A stretch of 64,000 nt of DNA from Ciona savignyi (taxonomy: Eukaryota; Chordata; Ascidiacea; Phlebobranchia; Cionidae), in assembly GCA_000149265.1 (NCBI GenBank), contig CH003301.1:824726-888725 (forward strand), written 5' to 3'. This document shows positions 38,501-50,259 of the stretch, one piece after another (the first letter of the stretch is position 1; each line of letters starts with the position of its first letter). The translations under genes and the position numbers were made by a program. The notes beneath the pieces were generated by a model, which was not told where the DNA came from, made no database searches, and was given only the letters and a program-made list of their open reading frames with translations.

Positions 38501-41500
38501 CAGACCTCATTATTCTTCTTATGAATGGTGACTAAAAGTGCCACATTAAACTTAAATATACTTAATTACGTTACCACAGGCTCTCCAGAACAGAAAGCAA
38601 AGATGTTGTTCGAGATGTATGATGTTGATCACAGTGGTGAAATAAATCGTGAGGAAGGCAGAAACATGATAAAGTGAGAGCAGCCTTTCTCAATACATTT
38701 TGCCTAAAATATAATACTATAGGCTATTTCAAAGTGTGTGTTTGTGTAGTGTATTGCTCAAATTACAAGATTATTCAATGGACTTAAAACAGCATATTTT
38801 ATGGTGATGTTTTGTCCACTTAAGAATCAGTCATAAACCAATGTGATGTTGCATAGATCCTTTTTGGAGATGGCAGGAGCTAATCTTGGTCCTGAAAGAA
38901 GTTTCAGCTGCTGTTTCTACAATATTTAAAGAAGCAGGAATTGGAGAAGAAAAGGACTCTTTGACGTTGGAAGACTTTACTTATGTTTTATTAAAAGATC
39001 ACCGAGAAGCATTTGAAAGTTCTGAGCTATCCATGCCAGGTATAGAAGAGTATGTTAAAGATTTGGTAATGCAAACAAATTTTAAAACTACCGGTATACA
39101 GAAATAAAATACAAACAAATTAATAGACAATTTACATTTGTTGCATGATTCCAGGAATTACTAAATCACTGAAAAAGAAAATGAGCAATCAACTCCCACA
39201 ATCTTCACCAAGAATAAAGCGAAATGCTACATATACTGGAGTGCTGGAGTATGTTTTATAATATAAATTTGTTTCATGTGTGCCTTATTTCTTGTGCCAC
39301 TTTGCAGAGAAACTAATGGTACGGAGCTAAGAAATCGGAATGCAAGTCCATCAGAACACAAGGAAGGGAAGTAGGTTTTATGTGAAATGACCGTGTTAGT
39401 CTTACACTTTATCAAAACAAGGTTATATAGGAGTTATAAGTAGAATAGTAAAACTGATAATTTTTAAACACAAAATTTAAAAGGAGAAGAAAAGTACAGA
39501 CACTACTCCTCTACGTCAGCTGATGTTTAAGATGTGATTATTTTCCTAGATCTCACGGAAATGTGTTTTCGGAAGCTACTGTGTTATATGAAGAAAAGAC
39601 TTGGTTTGCTCGGACATGGAAATATATAAAACGGAACGTTGAAAACTATCGCCGACACATATTCTGCATGGTCATATTTTATGGAGTCACCATAGCTCTT
39701 GTGGTAGAACGTGCAACTTGTAAGAGAACAATTAAAATCGTTCTTAACAGTTTAACTGATTCGTATTCACTTTGTACCCAGTTTATGCATTCGGAGCAGA
39801 GCATATCGGTATCCGAAGAGTAACAGAATGGGGAATCATCATCAGTCGTTCAACAGCAGCCGCCATGAGCTTCCACTTCAGCTTTATTCTACTTACAATG
39901 TCAAGAAACCTTATAACAACATGCCGGGAAACATTCCTAAAGAATTTTATCCCATTTGACTCGGCTGTTGCCTTTCATAAGCAAATTGCTTATGTTGCAC
40001 TGATAGAGACAAGTACAAAATTAGTTTGTAATGATAAGGACTAACAATTAAAATACACCTATGTATTTCAGTTCTCCATGTCCTTGGGCATGCTTCTAAC
40101 TTCTACCACTTCAGTGTGCATCCACTACCTGTGCTAGCGTGCTTATTTCCCAAGATATTTGTTGACAATGGGTAAGGCAGTTTAATGTTTTCGGGTGCCA
40201 TAATTACCTCAACATAAACACAGGTCAGACTTGCCAAAATCGATATCTTGGTGGTTTTTTGAAACTATACCTGGCTTGACTGGGCTTCTTCTGCTTTTAA
40301 CAATCTCAATCATCTACATCTTTGCTATGCAATATTCTAGAAGATATTGCTTTCGCGCATTTTGGCTTACTCACCATTTGTACAGTAAGTTTTATGCATT
40401 GTTAAATTTCCTGCTTAACTACACCGAATTACACTTGATGTTTTCAGCGGTGCTATACATCCTAATAATCCTGCATGGAAGCTTGGGTATTGTCCAAGCA
40501 CCAGTCTTTCACTTTTATCTAGTTGTCCCGGCTGTGATTTTCCTCATAGACAAAATGATCACAATCAGTCGATCGAAAGTCCAAATATCAGTGATCAAAG
40601 CTGAAGCTTTGCCATCAGGTAATTAAATAAAGAAAATCTGCAAATTCAGCATGTTTGTGCATAACAGCGCTATAACTTCCATAATGTCACAAGTTTTTGT
40701 ACAACAATATATGAACTGGTTCTATAGAAAGGACCACACAATGAACACCATTTGTACCAACCAAGCAATTTTTAATACACAGGTGTATTAAACTTGGTTT
40801 TCAAGAGACCTACAGCATTTGATTATCGATCTGGACAGTGGGTGCGAATTGCTTCTCTTTCCCTCGGTTTTAATGAATACCATCCATTTACTTTGACATC
40901 TGCACCACATGAGGTATTTGTTGCTTGTAATAACCTTATCTTTACCACTTTAGAAATGTTATTTATTTAACTACAGGGGCACCTTTCCCTGCATATTCGA
41001 TCAGTTGGGCCATGGACTAGCAACTTACGAAATCTTTATCAAAATGCTGGTGAACAACAAGGAAAGCTACCCAATGTAAGATTTGCAGACAATATATTTC
41101 CTTTATTTAACTTATACATCCTTAGTTATACCTTGACGGGCCATTCGGAGAAGGTCACCAGGACTGGTACAAATATGAAGTATCAGTTCTAGTAGGGGCA
41201 GGAATTGGAGTAACACCATTTGCCTCCATACTAAAAGACATAGTAAACAGGACGTCTACTAAAAAAGGATTTTACATTCCATGCAAGAAGGTTTGAAAGA
41301 TTTCAATAATTTAAATTTAATTAGTAAAAACGTTTCTTTCTCACTTTAGTCATTACAAATATATTGAATTATATTTTTTACTTTTTATATTCTGTGCTAT
41401 ATGAATCATGTTCATTTGTCAGATATACTTTATCTGGGTGACACGAACCCAGAGACATTTTGAGTGGCTCACAGATATCATCAAAGATTTGGAAGATACT

Positions 41501-41824
41501 GAAGGAGGAGATTTAGTGTCAACACATATTTACGTTACTCAGTTTGCGAGCAAATATGATCTTAGGACAACTATGCTGGTGAAGAAATTGTTATTTTTGC
41601 CATTTTTCCTTAGCTTTTTGTAACATAGTGGTAGTGATTATTACATTAGCTCCAATACGAAAATTAAATATTTACTTGTGAATTTGTTTTTACAGTATAT
41701 CTGTGAAAGATACTTTCAGAAAGTTGCCAACAAAAGTATGTTCACTGGCTTGAAAGCCATTACACATTTTGGAAGGCCGCAATTTGAAGCGTTTCTTGAC
41801 TCATTGCAAACAAAGCACAAGGAG
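32523..41824 (+). CDS. DUOX: Dual oxidase (3' end missing, one frameshift)
   Basis: DUOX is an NADPH oxidase that makes H2O2 outside the cell, regulated by Ca2+. Thirty-three exons: 32523-32574 (signal peptide), 32948-33028, 33087-33248, 33496-33665, 33803-34016, 34380-34504, 34564-34666, 34786-34982, 35040-35136, 35243-35406, 36148-36326, 36396-36511 (peroxidase-like domain), 36576-36713 (first membrane helix), 36773-36925, 37331-37452, 37681-37784, 38020-38176, 38235-38324, 38392-38527 and 38580-38673 (two EF-hands), 38857-39093, 39155-39248, 39308-39370, 39550-39719, 39782-40012, 40072-40171, 40224-40384 and 40448-40618 (ferric-reductase membrane domain), 40783-40913, 40977-41075, 41126-41290, 41423-41578 and 41696-41824 (FAD/NADPH domain). 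Visible motifs: [24 protein letters not shown] loops [12 protein letters not shown] and [12 protein letters not shown], heme-helix LHVLGH, FAD site HPFTLTS, and NADPH site [12 protein letters not shown]. About 1520 residues are present. The closing part, with the CGPPG-type NADPH motif and the C-terminal Phe, is absent. Confidence 0.95.
35540..35700. repeat. Dispersed repeat copy (SINE-like body)
   Basis: In a DUOX intron, the stretch from ATAGCTCAGGTAACCCGAC to CATTCACGGGGATAAACATG is similar in order and spacing to 49919-50022 (ATAGCTTTGGTAATCCGAC to CATGCACTGGGATAAAACAT). Two diverged copies of one interspersed family are the likely explanation. Confidence 0.55.
38857..39093 (+). other. 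DUOX: DUOX exon with +1 frameshift
   Basis: After the second EF-hand the exon opens in phase as [14 protein letters not shown], which matches the conserved DUOX helix. That frame then hits TAA, while the conserved continuation ([14 protein letters not shown]) lies one base out of register. Dropping one A from GAAAGAAG near 38892-38898 joins the two parts with no length difference from human DUOX and restores the phase to the next exon. A sequencing or assembly error is the simplest reading. A downstream acceptor at 38868-38869 would also stay open but loses the conserved helix. Confidence 0.75.
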
Positions 41825-42054
41825 GTTGGTAATTAGATCTAATTGGGTTTAAAATAAACTTCCAATAAGTTCAATGAAGAGTAATATGAATATTATAATT
41901 AGTTTTTTTGCTTACTCTCTAATGAAAGTTTAAAGTTTTTACATAAATATTCTAACTTTATAATTATTTTCGCCTTGAAAACCAGTGTTGGTTGACACCA
42001 AACAATAGAATAAGGCAAGAGAATTTTTTCCTTGCTTTATTCATTAGGTGAACG

Positions 42055-42430
42055 GTGCATAAATTCACTCTGCCCTGTTGTTCGCGTTACTTCGGTAAGG
42101 TGCAACTCGAAGGGCTAGGTATGAGCTGCGGAATCGCATCACCCTGTGGTAGTGCGGTTAACCAGCGCTGCCTCCAGCTAACCACTGGAGGGCGTGAATT
42201 TAGGTATCGGGATTCCTTAAGCAATAGAACCCCTCCCTACGTGGCTTGCACGCTGTGGAGAGATGCCTGCGAAGGGCGTCTTTTCCAGCACCCACATCAT
42301 AGGGATACCCAGCCCCCCTCCTTACGTGGCTTGCACGCTGTGGAGAGATGCCTGCGAAAGGTGTCTCTTTACAGCAACCACATAATAGGGAAACCTCCCC
42401 CAGGTGGATTAATTTTCACATTGCACGAGG
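42055..42430. repeat. tRNA-like SINE fragment with 85-bp tandem repeat
   Basis: The GC-rich block differs sharply from the AT-rich surroundings. Its left part (about 42145-42220) has a tRNA-like shape (GGTAGTGCGGTTAACCAGCG) and aligns loosely with 49700-49770. Its right part contains two copies of a unit of about 85 bp, both with ACGTGGCTTGCACGCTGTGG, at about 42238 and 42323. It lies next to the assembly gap, which probably reflects this repeat. Confidence 0.6.
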
Positions 42431-42550
42431 GGATCGGCTTAAGGCCACCAACTCGCAATAAGTGCACAATTTTGCTTTTTTTTGGCTAACCACCAAAAAA
42501 AAGAAAAAACACCAAACAAACATTTATGTGTGTAACATTGGAACATTGGA

Positions 42551-42650
42551 NNNNNNNNNNNNNNNNNNNNNNNNNNNNNNNNNNNNNNNNNNNNNNNNNN
42601 NNNNNNNNNNNNNNNNNNNNNNNNNNNNNNNNNNNNNNNNNNNNNNNNNN
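42551..42650. other. Assembly gap (100 N)
   Basis: Exactly 100 N suggests a gap of unknown size. It lies between the last visible DUOX exon (ends 41824) and the SPO11 stop (42843). The final DUOX exon is not found on either side and probably lies inside the gap. Confidence 0.9.
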
Positions 42651-42842
42651 CATGCACATAAATACATCATCTTTTTGTGACTTGTGAAATTGTTTAAGAA
42701 TTTGCATAAAGGTACTTAACTTAAGGAAAGTTTTCTGTTAGTAGCATTAGTTAATTTGAAAAAAAATCTGGTAATAATAAATTAATATATAGAATAATCA
42801 AACAATAACAACAGTATATACTTTGTTATACATACCTTAAAT

Positions 42843-45800
42843 TTAAATCCAGGATCCATTCTTTATTTTCGATGGAATAAAGACCTGGCCAAGATATTTT
42901 GGCCCCAATCGCATGAGAGCTTGAATTTCAGCTTTCTGGTTGCAACGCAACATTTCCTGCAGCTACAATAAAAAAATTCCTGGTAGTTTTTAAAAAATAC
43001 ACCACCGAAACCACAACATGCATTAACAGTTTGTTACATATGACAAAGGTAAAATCACCTCATCGGCAAGATCAGTGTGATACGCTATGTAAGGTCTTGT
43101 AAGAATATCCTGGCATTTTGACTTGTCTTTTTCATTCAGAGGAAGTGTAACATCTTCTGGCAGTCGTAATCTACAAACAGAAACAAAACATCTTTAGGTG
43201 AAACTGCGCAAATATGTTACAGTAAGCTGTCACAAATAAATGAAATGGCAAATTTATATTTATGAGTTGATTCGGTGACGGTGGTGGTAGAACTATGATC
43301 AAAACATTTGCTTTTAATAGTTCATATTCTTTTTCTTTTTTTATTATAGACTGTTAATTTTCACATTCGTAATACTATACATTTGTATTGTGAAAATTTT
43401 AAAAGTATTTTTGATAATACATAAGATTTATTTTCAACTTTTGCTTTGGTACTAGATGTTTTAACAATTTATATTGCCTGATCTGTATAAAAACTGACCT
43501 AGTGATATCTGAAGGAAACACTCCGATCCACTTCATGAAAGGTAAAGCTAAACTTTCAACATCGTGGCTCTGTGACTAATAACACATCTCATCTTACAAT
43601 AACCGCAATGGTACAAAACTTTGCAATATAGATTATGCATTTTGACATTTTTTCTTTCCTTTTACCAGCTTAAACACACTGCACTAACAATTTAAATTAA
43701 ATTACATGGTCAACACGTTTTCAGTACTGCTTACCAACGATCCAAACCGATACACGCACATGATCTCAATACCTGGGTATTTATTTGTCATTAGTCCTTT
43801 AAAGATATAATATATTTGCATACACTAACTGCACTTCGAATTTCAAATACAACTACCCTTTAACATCAGTTCTATACATCAAACACTACAACAGGTCTTG
43901 TCGGTTGTCTGCAAAATAATAGTCGCCAGTTATATAGCCCAATGCCGTCCACCAAATTATCACCTGAAAGGAAGCGGTTTCGATACTCATTTTAAGCTAG
44001 TCGGTTGTGTCACTAGGATGGCACTTTAACAGATTGCATAAAACCCAACGAGGTATTAAATGAAATGTCAGCAACGTGCACTACAAAATGCAAAAGATAA
44101 AATTTTATCATCCCCGAGGAAATCTGTGAGGTATCGCTGAGGAAAACCAAGCACATTCTAAAGTATTCTATTTAGACTTTTTAATTTAATTGCTTTTAAA
44201 AGATTTCCCTGACACATACCATGTGGATCAGGATCCATTAAACCAAGCACTGGTATTTGAAGATGGTCCCATATTTTTCGAATCATTATCCGAGTATTAA
44301 CATCAGGAACACCCTTTGCCTAAAAAAATGTTGGAAATGACTGTTTAATTTATAATAATATATAAACAGCATACCTGGTAAGCAATTGTGTATCATTAGG
44401 ATAAAAAGATAAAAATCAAATGCTCCAGCGATATTGTTCAAAGTACATCGAGCAGTAATAATTATAAGATATGCTAACAGATAGTTGGCAAACAAAGCTA
44501 GAAGAAAAAAGGAACTACACGCAGTACTAAAAAATCAACACAAGTTTAACAAAAAACAATGATATTAAATAAACATGGATTCTTTTAAGTGGAATCTAAT
44601 TTTACTGCGATTCTTTTGTTTCTAAGAATGAAAAATATAACTTACTGTAACCATAATGCAAGGCATGCTTGCTAAAAAGTCTTGATCAATGAGTCGTTGG
44701 AATGTGGCATCTTTTTCAACTACCAAGATGAATTTAGCATTCTTGGTCTTTATATTATGAATGTTGTCAACTAATACAGGAATAACAACACCCTGGAAAG
44801 AACAGTACAGAATTATAATTTTGGTTAACCTGTGGGCAAACTGGAGGGTAATGATTTAGGATACTTAAACTTTATTTTCGGGGATGGGAAATTTCTGGAA
44901 AATGGGTTGGTATAAATAACCAACAATTTTGTATATATAAAAAATTATTTTTGGTTTAATAATGTTACTGATAACGAATCTTTTTCTGTCTCAACAAGCC
45001 TGTTAAAAATATATCCTCCAGTAAAAGAAGCAAATATTTGATTCACAAGCAACTTAATTAGAAAAAACCATATCATAAAACTCACTGACTGACTAAGGGA
45101 GCAATCCACAAGTTGACCATCTGGATCCAGAAAAGACAGATTCCCAGCAACCAGGCCCTTGGATGTGGCAACCACGTTCAACCAGCGGCGCGGAACATTT
45201 AACATACAAGATATGTCGTCCACTATTTGATCAACAACAGTTTGGCTGCTGAAAAGCTGCATAATAAAAGCAGGTGGAAATCGTTTTGCTCAGAATGATG
45301 GTAAGAGCTGAGCTCCACCAGATTATATATGTATTTAAAGGCTAGTGGATATGGGTGAATATTAGAATGTTACTTCAATATTTCACAATTTATAACCCAA
45401 ACTTGTTTCAAATTCATTGTTAACAAATAACAATTTCTTTATCCTCCCTGACCACTCGATTGTCCAGATGTAACAAACATTGTTTACATATTCACAATAT
45501 ATCAGTCTATATAAAAATTATGTAATATGTGTAACCTACATTTGGTTCTTCATAATACAAGTCTCTTTTCGTAGCAACCTGACCAGATTGTAAAAGTTTG
45601 TAGATCATTGAAAGAAGCTTAAGGGTAAGTCCTGAAATTTAATTTAAGTTTATAAAACACCATATTTAAATGGTCATTGCAATACAACATTAAATTAAAC
45701 ATAAAATCTGTCATATTTTTTATACATATGTGCAAACTTTAAATTTTATTGTTTTTAATAATAAACATTGACAAATACTGGAAATGGAATTAAAATTCAC

Positions 45801-47106
45801 TGGAAAAAATACAAGGAAAAATAATCTACCATGTCAACAGAAGTAAAACAATTAAAATGGACAGTAGTCATAGTCAAATACCAAACTTCGTAACAGAACT
45901 TCCATGTCCAAAAGAAACTGTGGTGAAGGTTGGTTCTTCGTGCATTTTTAGACCCACAATTGGGTCATAATTAACATTTCCCCAGTTTTGCCGATTCCTG
46001 CATAAATAACATTCACCTATAAGACATTTAACAACTTCAGTCATAAAGAACTTGCTCACCTATATTGTACAAATGGTGGTGTTTCATTGGAAATCTGATA
46101 AACAATTTCCACAACTACATCTTCTATACGACTTAAAATTTCTTCCCTGAAAATTGTACTTTTTATTTAATGAGATAAAATCTTGGAAGCAGAAGCAATA
46201 ACTTAAATAGTGGTACGGGTATCTATGATTCTTATAGAACTCACTGCACTGGTGTGAGAGTTACTGGTATGGTACATATTGCAAAAAAATCATCCCCTGC
46301 ATTTTGTAATGTAGTTTATAAATTCTGTTAGTAGATACCCATTAATATTTCTTAGCAACAAAATGGCATATTTTATAAATGTGTATATTTTTTCTGTCAT
46401 AAAGAATGTTTAATAGGATGAAATATACTGTAAAACCTCTTATTTCACCGCAACAGCACTTTAATTTAAACTCTTTCCCTATACTATATTGGCGTTTAAA
46501 GGTGGTGTTTGATTAGCGGGTGGCGTTTTATTTTCAACTACCTGGTCAGAATTTTGTGAAGATAAATTTAACTGGTGAAAAGAAAAAGTCTTACATAGTT
46601 AACATTTAAGGTAGGCTACAAGATAAAACATCAAATGTGAAAACATTTAAGTATTAAAAAAATTCACTGGTGAAAATTAAACCTTTGATTACTTATTAGC
46701 ATTATGAATGTCACAGTAGTGTTCTATTAGAGGTGGCGTACAATTAGATGGTGGCGCTATATTTTTCAACCCTTTCTTTATATTTGTTCTCAAATAGAGC
46801 TGCTTTTCAAACAGAGGTTTTACGGCATAAATCTCTTAAAAAAATCTTTTTAAGTTTTTGCAAAACTTTTTTGCATACTGCCTGTGCTGTATTGATTTAT
46901 TAAAGTGGTTAGATTTTAGGTTACATGTCAAGTCAGTACAATTTTTTTTTCACCCCGACAAAAAGGTGATAGTCAAGGTATGGTATACAAGGGCCTTAAA
47001 ATTACCTTGTTATGTCTGACTGCACAGATTGATTATAGAAATCGGCATCTGCCTGAACTAAGCCATACAATTTAAACCAAAATGTTGTTGAAAATTCACT
47101 GTTCAT
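42843..47106 (-). CDS. SPO11: Meiotic recombination protein SPO11
   Basis: SPO11 is a topoisomerase VI A-like transesterase that makes the double-strand breaks that start meiotic recombination. Exons, 5' to 3': 47006-47106, 46060-46146, 45882-45997, 45540-45631, 45086-45256, 44646-44792, 44220-44319, 43735-43772, 43499-43575, 43059-43170 and 42843-42962. The phases close, giving about 386 residues against 396 in human. The catalytic tyrosine is in ATKRDLYYEEPN (exon 45540-45631). The Toprim metal-binding residues are seen as VVEKDATF (Glu) and LMDPDPHG (Asp-x-Asp). The C-terminus ends GSWI, close to the family end. The start was chosen as the first ATG of the first exon. The exon may begin at 47146 behind a TTTAG acceptor, with the frame open upstream, so either a further 5' exon or a trans-spliced leader is possible. 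Confidence 0.94.
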
Positions 47107-47643
47107 TATGAAGTCCAAATCTACCTTGATACGGTACCGATGTATGCTAAATATAAAAATGTCAAGCAAATTTGGCATTCTGTAACATCAGTTTTAATAC
47201 AGAATTAAAAAAAATAATGCATATTGAATGTGGTAAACCCAAGCCTGTATTACATGCAAATGTTTGATAATTCCCAAAAATAAATTGCATTAATTTTAAG
47301 GATAAAAAAAACAGTGTCTAATATTCAATTAAAAGTGAACAAGAAATAACAAATGTCTCTAGAAATTTAACGGGATTATTTGTTTGATTGGAATACTATT
47401 CAGTATAACTCGCCATAATAAAGTGAGTTAAAACATTGTCTGTAATGGGCAGAAGCAACTAGTTGGGTTTAAACATGCCACCTTTCAAACAGATACAGCG
47501 TTTTGATGTTTTATCACTTTACTACACTTTCTTTTTAAGGTGAAGCATCAATATTTAAAAAACAAACAGATCTTGGGAACATGATGTAGCACATAACAAA
47601 ATGTACTTTCTATACCAGTACTTTACAAGCCATTATATTTTGG

Positions 47644-48393
47644 CTATTGTTCAGGGTATGGATATGTAGATTGAGAAAATGTTTGCTGTGGTGGCTGTTG
47701 CTGATATAGAGTTTGTTGCTGTTGACTAAGCTGAGCATGTTGCACATATACAGGTTGATGACTTGCAACTTGGTAATTTCCATACATTGCTTGTGATTGT
47801 GGGGGATAAGAAGCTGGTGGTTGTTTTGAATCAGGATAATGCACCTGAGGCACTTCAACTCGTTGGTTATTAATAGGGTTTGGTTGCTGATTCATGCTTT
47901 GAGTGGTTGCAGGCTGTGTGGTAGGAAGTTGTTGTTGCTGTTGTGTTTGTTGAGCTTCAGGCAAGCTTACAGTTCGGGTGTGAGTGACGGTATCACTTGA
48001 TGCTTGTGAATTTAAACTCATGGGGTTGCTTGACTTTGGAGAATTTGCTGCTGTAGTCTGATTATATGAAGATTGCTGTGATGCAACACTTGCAACTGTT
48101 TGTTGCATGTTTAGAGAATTTATATCTTTGTTAGAAAGGCCTGAACTTGGGGAAGTACCAGCCAACATACTTTGACCATTAGATTGATTAGAATCAGCCA
48201 CTGTGGCAAGCCAGACAAGATTTCGGTGTAATACTTGCTGATATTGAGTACATTCTTGCATTCTTCCTTTTGACTGGTAGTCTGATATGCACTGAATTAA
48301 TCGACTATTTTCATCCAGCATTTTTTGAATTGTTTCTTGCGTAACAGCAGTCTTAGGATTTCTCACAGATTGCGGAACAAATGCAACTGACAT
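47644..48393 (-). CDS. SS18: SS18-like subunit of SWI/SNF (BAF) complex
   Basis: SS18 and SS18L1/CREST are nuclear BAF-complex co-activators. This intronless frame of 249 residues starts MSVAFVPQS and holds the conserved SNH domain over about residues 15-75 (IQKMLDENSRLIQCI, CTQYQQVLHRNLVWLATVADSN). The rest is low complexity, rich in Gln, Ser, Pro and Tyr, and ends in a Gln/Tyr-rich tail like the QPGY domain of the family. It is shorter than human SS18 (about 387-418). It lies 538 bp upstream of, and in line with, SPO11. Vertebrate SS18 has many introns, so an intronless copy may reflect intron loss or retroposition. Confidence 0.9.
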   Translation of the reverse strand: MSVAFVPQSVRNPKTAVTQETIQKMLDENSRLIQCISDYQSKGRMQECTQYQQVLHRNLVWLATVADSNQSNGQSMLAGTSPSSGLSNKDINSLNMQQTVASVASQQSSYNQTTAANSPKSSNPMSLNSQASSDTVTHTRTVSLPEAQQTQQQQQLPTTQPATTQSMNQQPNPINNQRVEVPQVHYPDSKQPPASYPPQSQAMYGNYQVASHQPVYVQHAQLSQQQQTLYQQQPPQQTFSQSTYPYPEQ

Positions 48394-49690
48394 TTTGGTG
48401 ACGATACAGTAATATAGATTAACTTAGCTTTCATACAGGTGAAGCAAATCTGCAAGTACAAGTTACAAAATTATAATAACAATAAAATCCAACAATGGTA
48501 ATTTTTAAGTGTGCTAGGTACTAAAACATTGCACTCAAATATTTTTTCATATGTGAAGTTGGTTTAAAAAAATGTATTTAAAAAACTGTTTTCGGGATAA
48601 ACATATAACATGATATCCTTTTAGAACCACGGTAATGTTTGCAGACTTGGTCTCTGTTGTATAAAATTGGTATCACATTAAAAGAGTTACACTTGTCGGT
48701 TCCGCGCATGTCTGTTACGTAGTTAAAACAATTTTAAAAATTGGTGGAAGAATGCATAACATAGGTTGTACTAATATATTAGTACTCTATGGTTCTACTA
48801 TAAATGATCTTCCAGGGTAACCAACGATTTATTACAACCAATGAAAATTCATTTTGTTTCCCGCCAACAACTGGGATATCTAACAATACTGGTTGTGTTG
48901 TAGAAACACTAAATAGTTAGAAGATTGGTGTTGGGTAACCCATAGTTTTGTATTTTTTACTTTGTTTTGGAAGATCGTTTAGCCCTAAACTAGGCGGATT
49001 ACGTATTACTCAAGTAATGATTGGGCTACCACAAAGCTTAAGCATTAGATCAAAAATTTAGTGCTATAACATTGTACCAGGTCTTGTTTTATGCACTCCA
49101 CATTAAAATGTTCTTTTGTCCGGGCAATTTTTTTTGCGACTACGGTCGCGTTGTATGTACCGCAATTCAGAGTCTATGATTTATTAAAAGGGTTTAATAT
49201 TTTTACGACACCGATCACTGCAAACAGATACTACATGCCAGTAAATTCTTACAACCCTGTCTAGGTATGCTTCTACAGTTAGTAGCCTACTATTACTTTA
49301 CTTCATTACCTTGCGTATGTATTAGGGATCGCTCTAATACGTTTAACTGTCAGATCACGTCGGGTTATAGTAGCTTTTGCATTGTGTTGTGTGTGATTGA
49401 AACGTTCCTTCAGTTTTACTAGACTCCATTACGTTTACCTGATATTTGGAAATTGTCTTGTCAAAGAACAAAACTAACAGGCGACCCCACAAGTTTTTGT
49501 CATACAACACTTCGATTAAACAAAGATCCTCTAACCTGTCAAGCTATTTAAACAGACATATTTATAGATAATATGTTAGGTAGCAGAAACACAATACAAT
49601 TAATAAAGTTCTATAATTTTTTTCATTTTGATATTGGCAAAAGCAAATAAGTCTGATAATCACTGCAATTAAAGAAACCAAATGCCATTT

Positions 49691-50070
49691 TGGCCAGCTG
49701 GTTAGCTCAAGTAGTAAACGCACCAGCGTTTTGCAGACAGCCACAAATGTGGAGTTGAAATCCGCTGCTTGCTACACGGTTGTATCCTTGAAGATCACTC
49801 GAACCCAGTATATTAGATTCTACACAAATAGGTTTTACAAAAACTTAAGTTATTTTTATTTCCAATATTATTAGGTTCCACAAATAATGAAGGAAAATCC
49901 CATAACCACACATACTTTAATAGCTTTGGTAATCCGACATTGGGCAAGAGAATCTATGATTATCCATAAAACTCTCCCAGTCTCCAGTGTATTCCCTCCC
50001 ATGCACTGGGATAAAACATTGATAGCTTATCCACTGTACAAGGGTGGTATACTGCGATAAGAATACGCTT
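49691..50070. repeat. tRNA-derived SINE-like element
   Basis: At 49691-49770 the sequence looks like a decayed tRNA: an A-box-like GGTTAGCTCAAGTAGTAAAC and a B-box-like GAGTTGAAATCC 35-40 bases later. The following body at 49919-50022 matches a block in a DUOX intron (35569-35670). Head plus shared body points to a tRNA-derived short interspersed element. It is too diverged to be a functional tRNA gene. Confidence 0.5.
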
Positions 50071-50197
50071 GTTCTAATAGGTGTTTTGGCACAAAGTATT
50101 TTAAACCATTTATCGTAATGTCAGATAAATATTCCTTTTAACATGTATCTTTGTATTAAGAGAGGACTACATTTTTTGTCAAGCATACTTGTTTTAC

Positions 50198-50199
50198 AG
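50198..50199 (+). promoter_or_regulatory. Candidate trans-splice acceptor of PMVK
   Basis: TTGTTTTACAG precedes the PMVK start codon by about 60 bases and no upstream coding exon is needed. This is the shape expected of a spliced-leader acceptor in a tunicate. Confidence 0.35.
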
Positions 50200-50259
50200 C
50201 TCATTTCTTAAACATATATTAATGTTACACCTAATATACTGTGTGTGCCTCATTAACTA

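Larger units (their letters stand above)
48394..50259. other. Intergenic region between SS18 and PMVK
   Basis: This is the divergent promoter space of SS18 (-) and PMVK (+). Its right half is occupied by a SINE-like repeat listed separately. No coding exon is supported. Confidence 0.45.

Noticed and set aside
42439..42707. Frames that translate as X runs
   Set aside because: They cross the N gap and carry no information.
47610..47858. 82-codon minus-strand frame overlapping the SS18 end
   Set aside because: It is an alternative-frame shadow of the Gln-rich SS18 tail.
49691..49770. Functional tRNA gene
   Set aside because: A- and B-box-like motifs exist, but the acceptor and anticodon stems do not pair well. 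A tRNA-derived repeat fits better.
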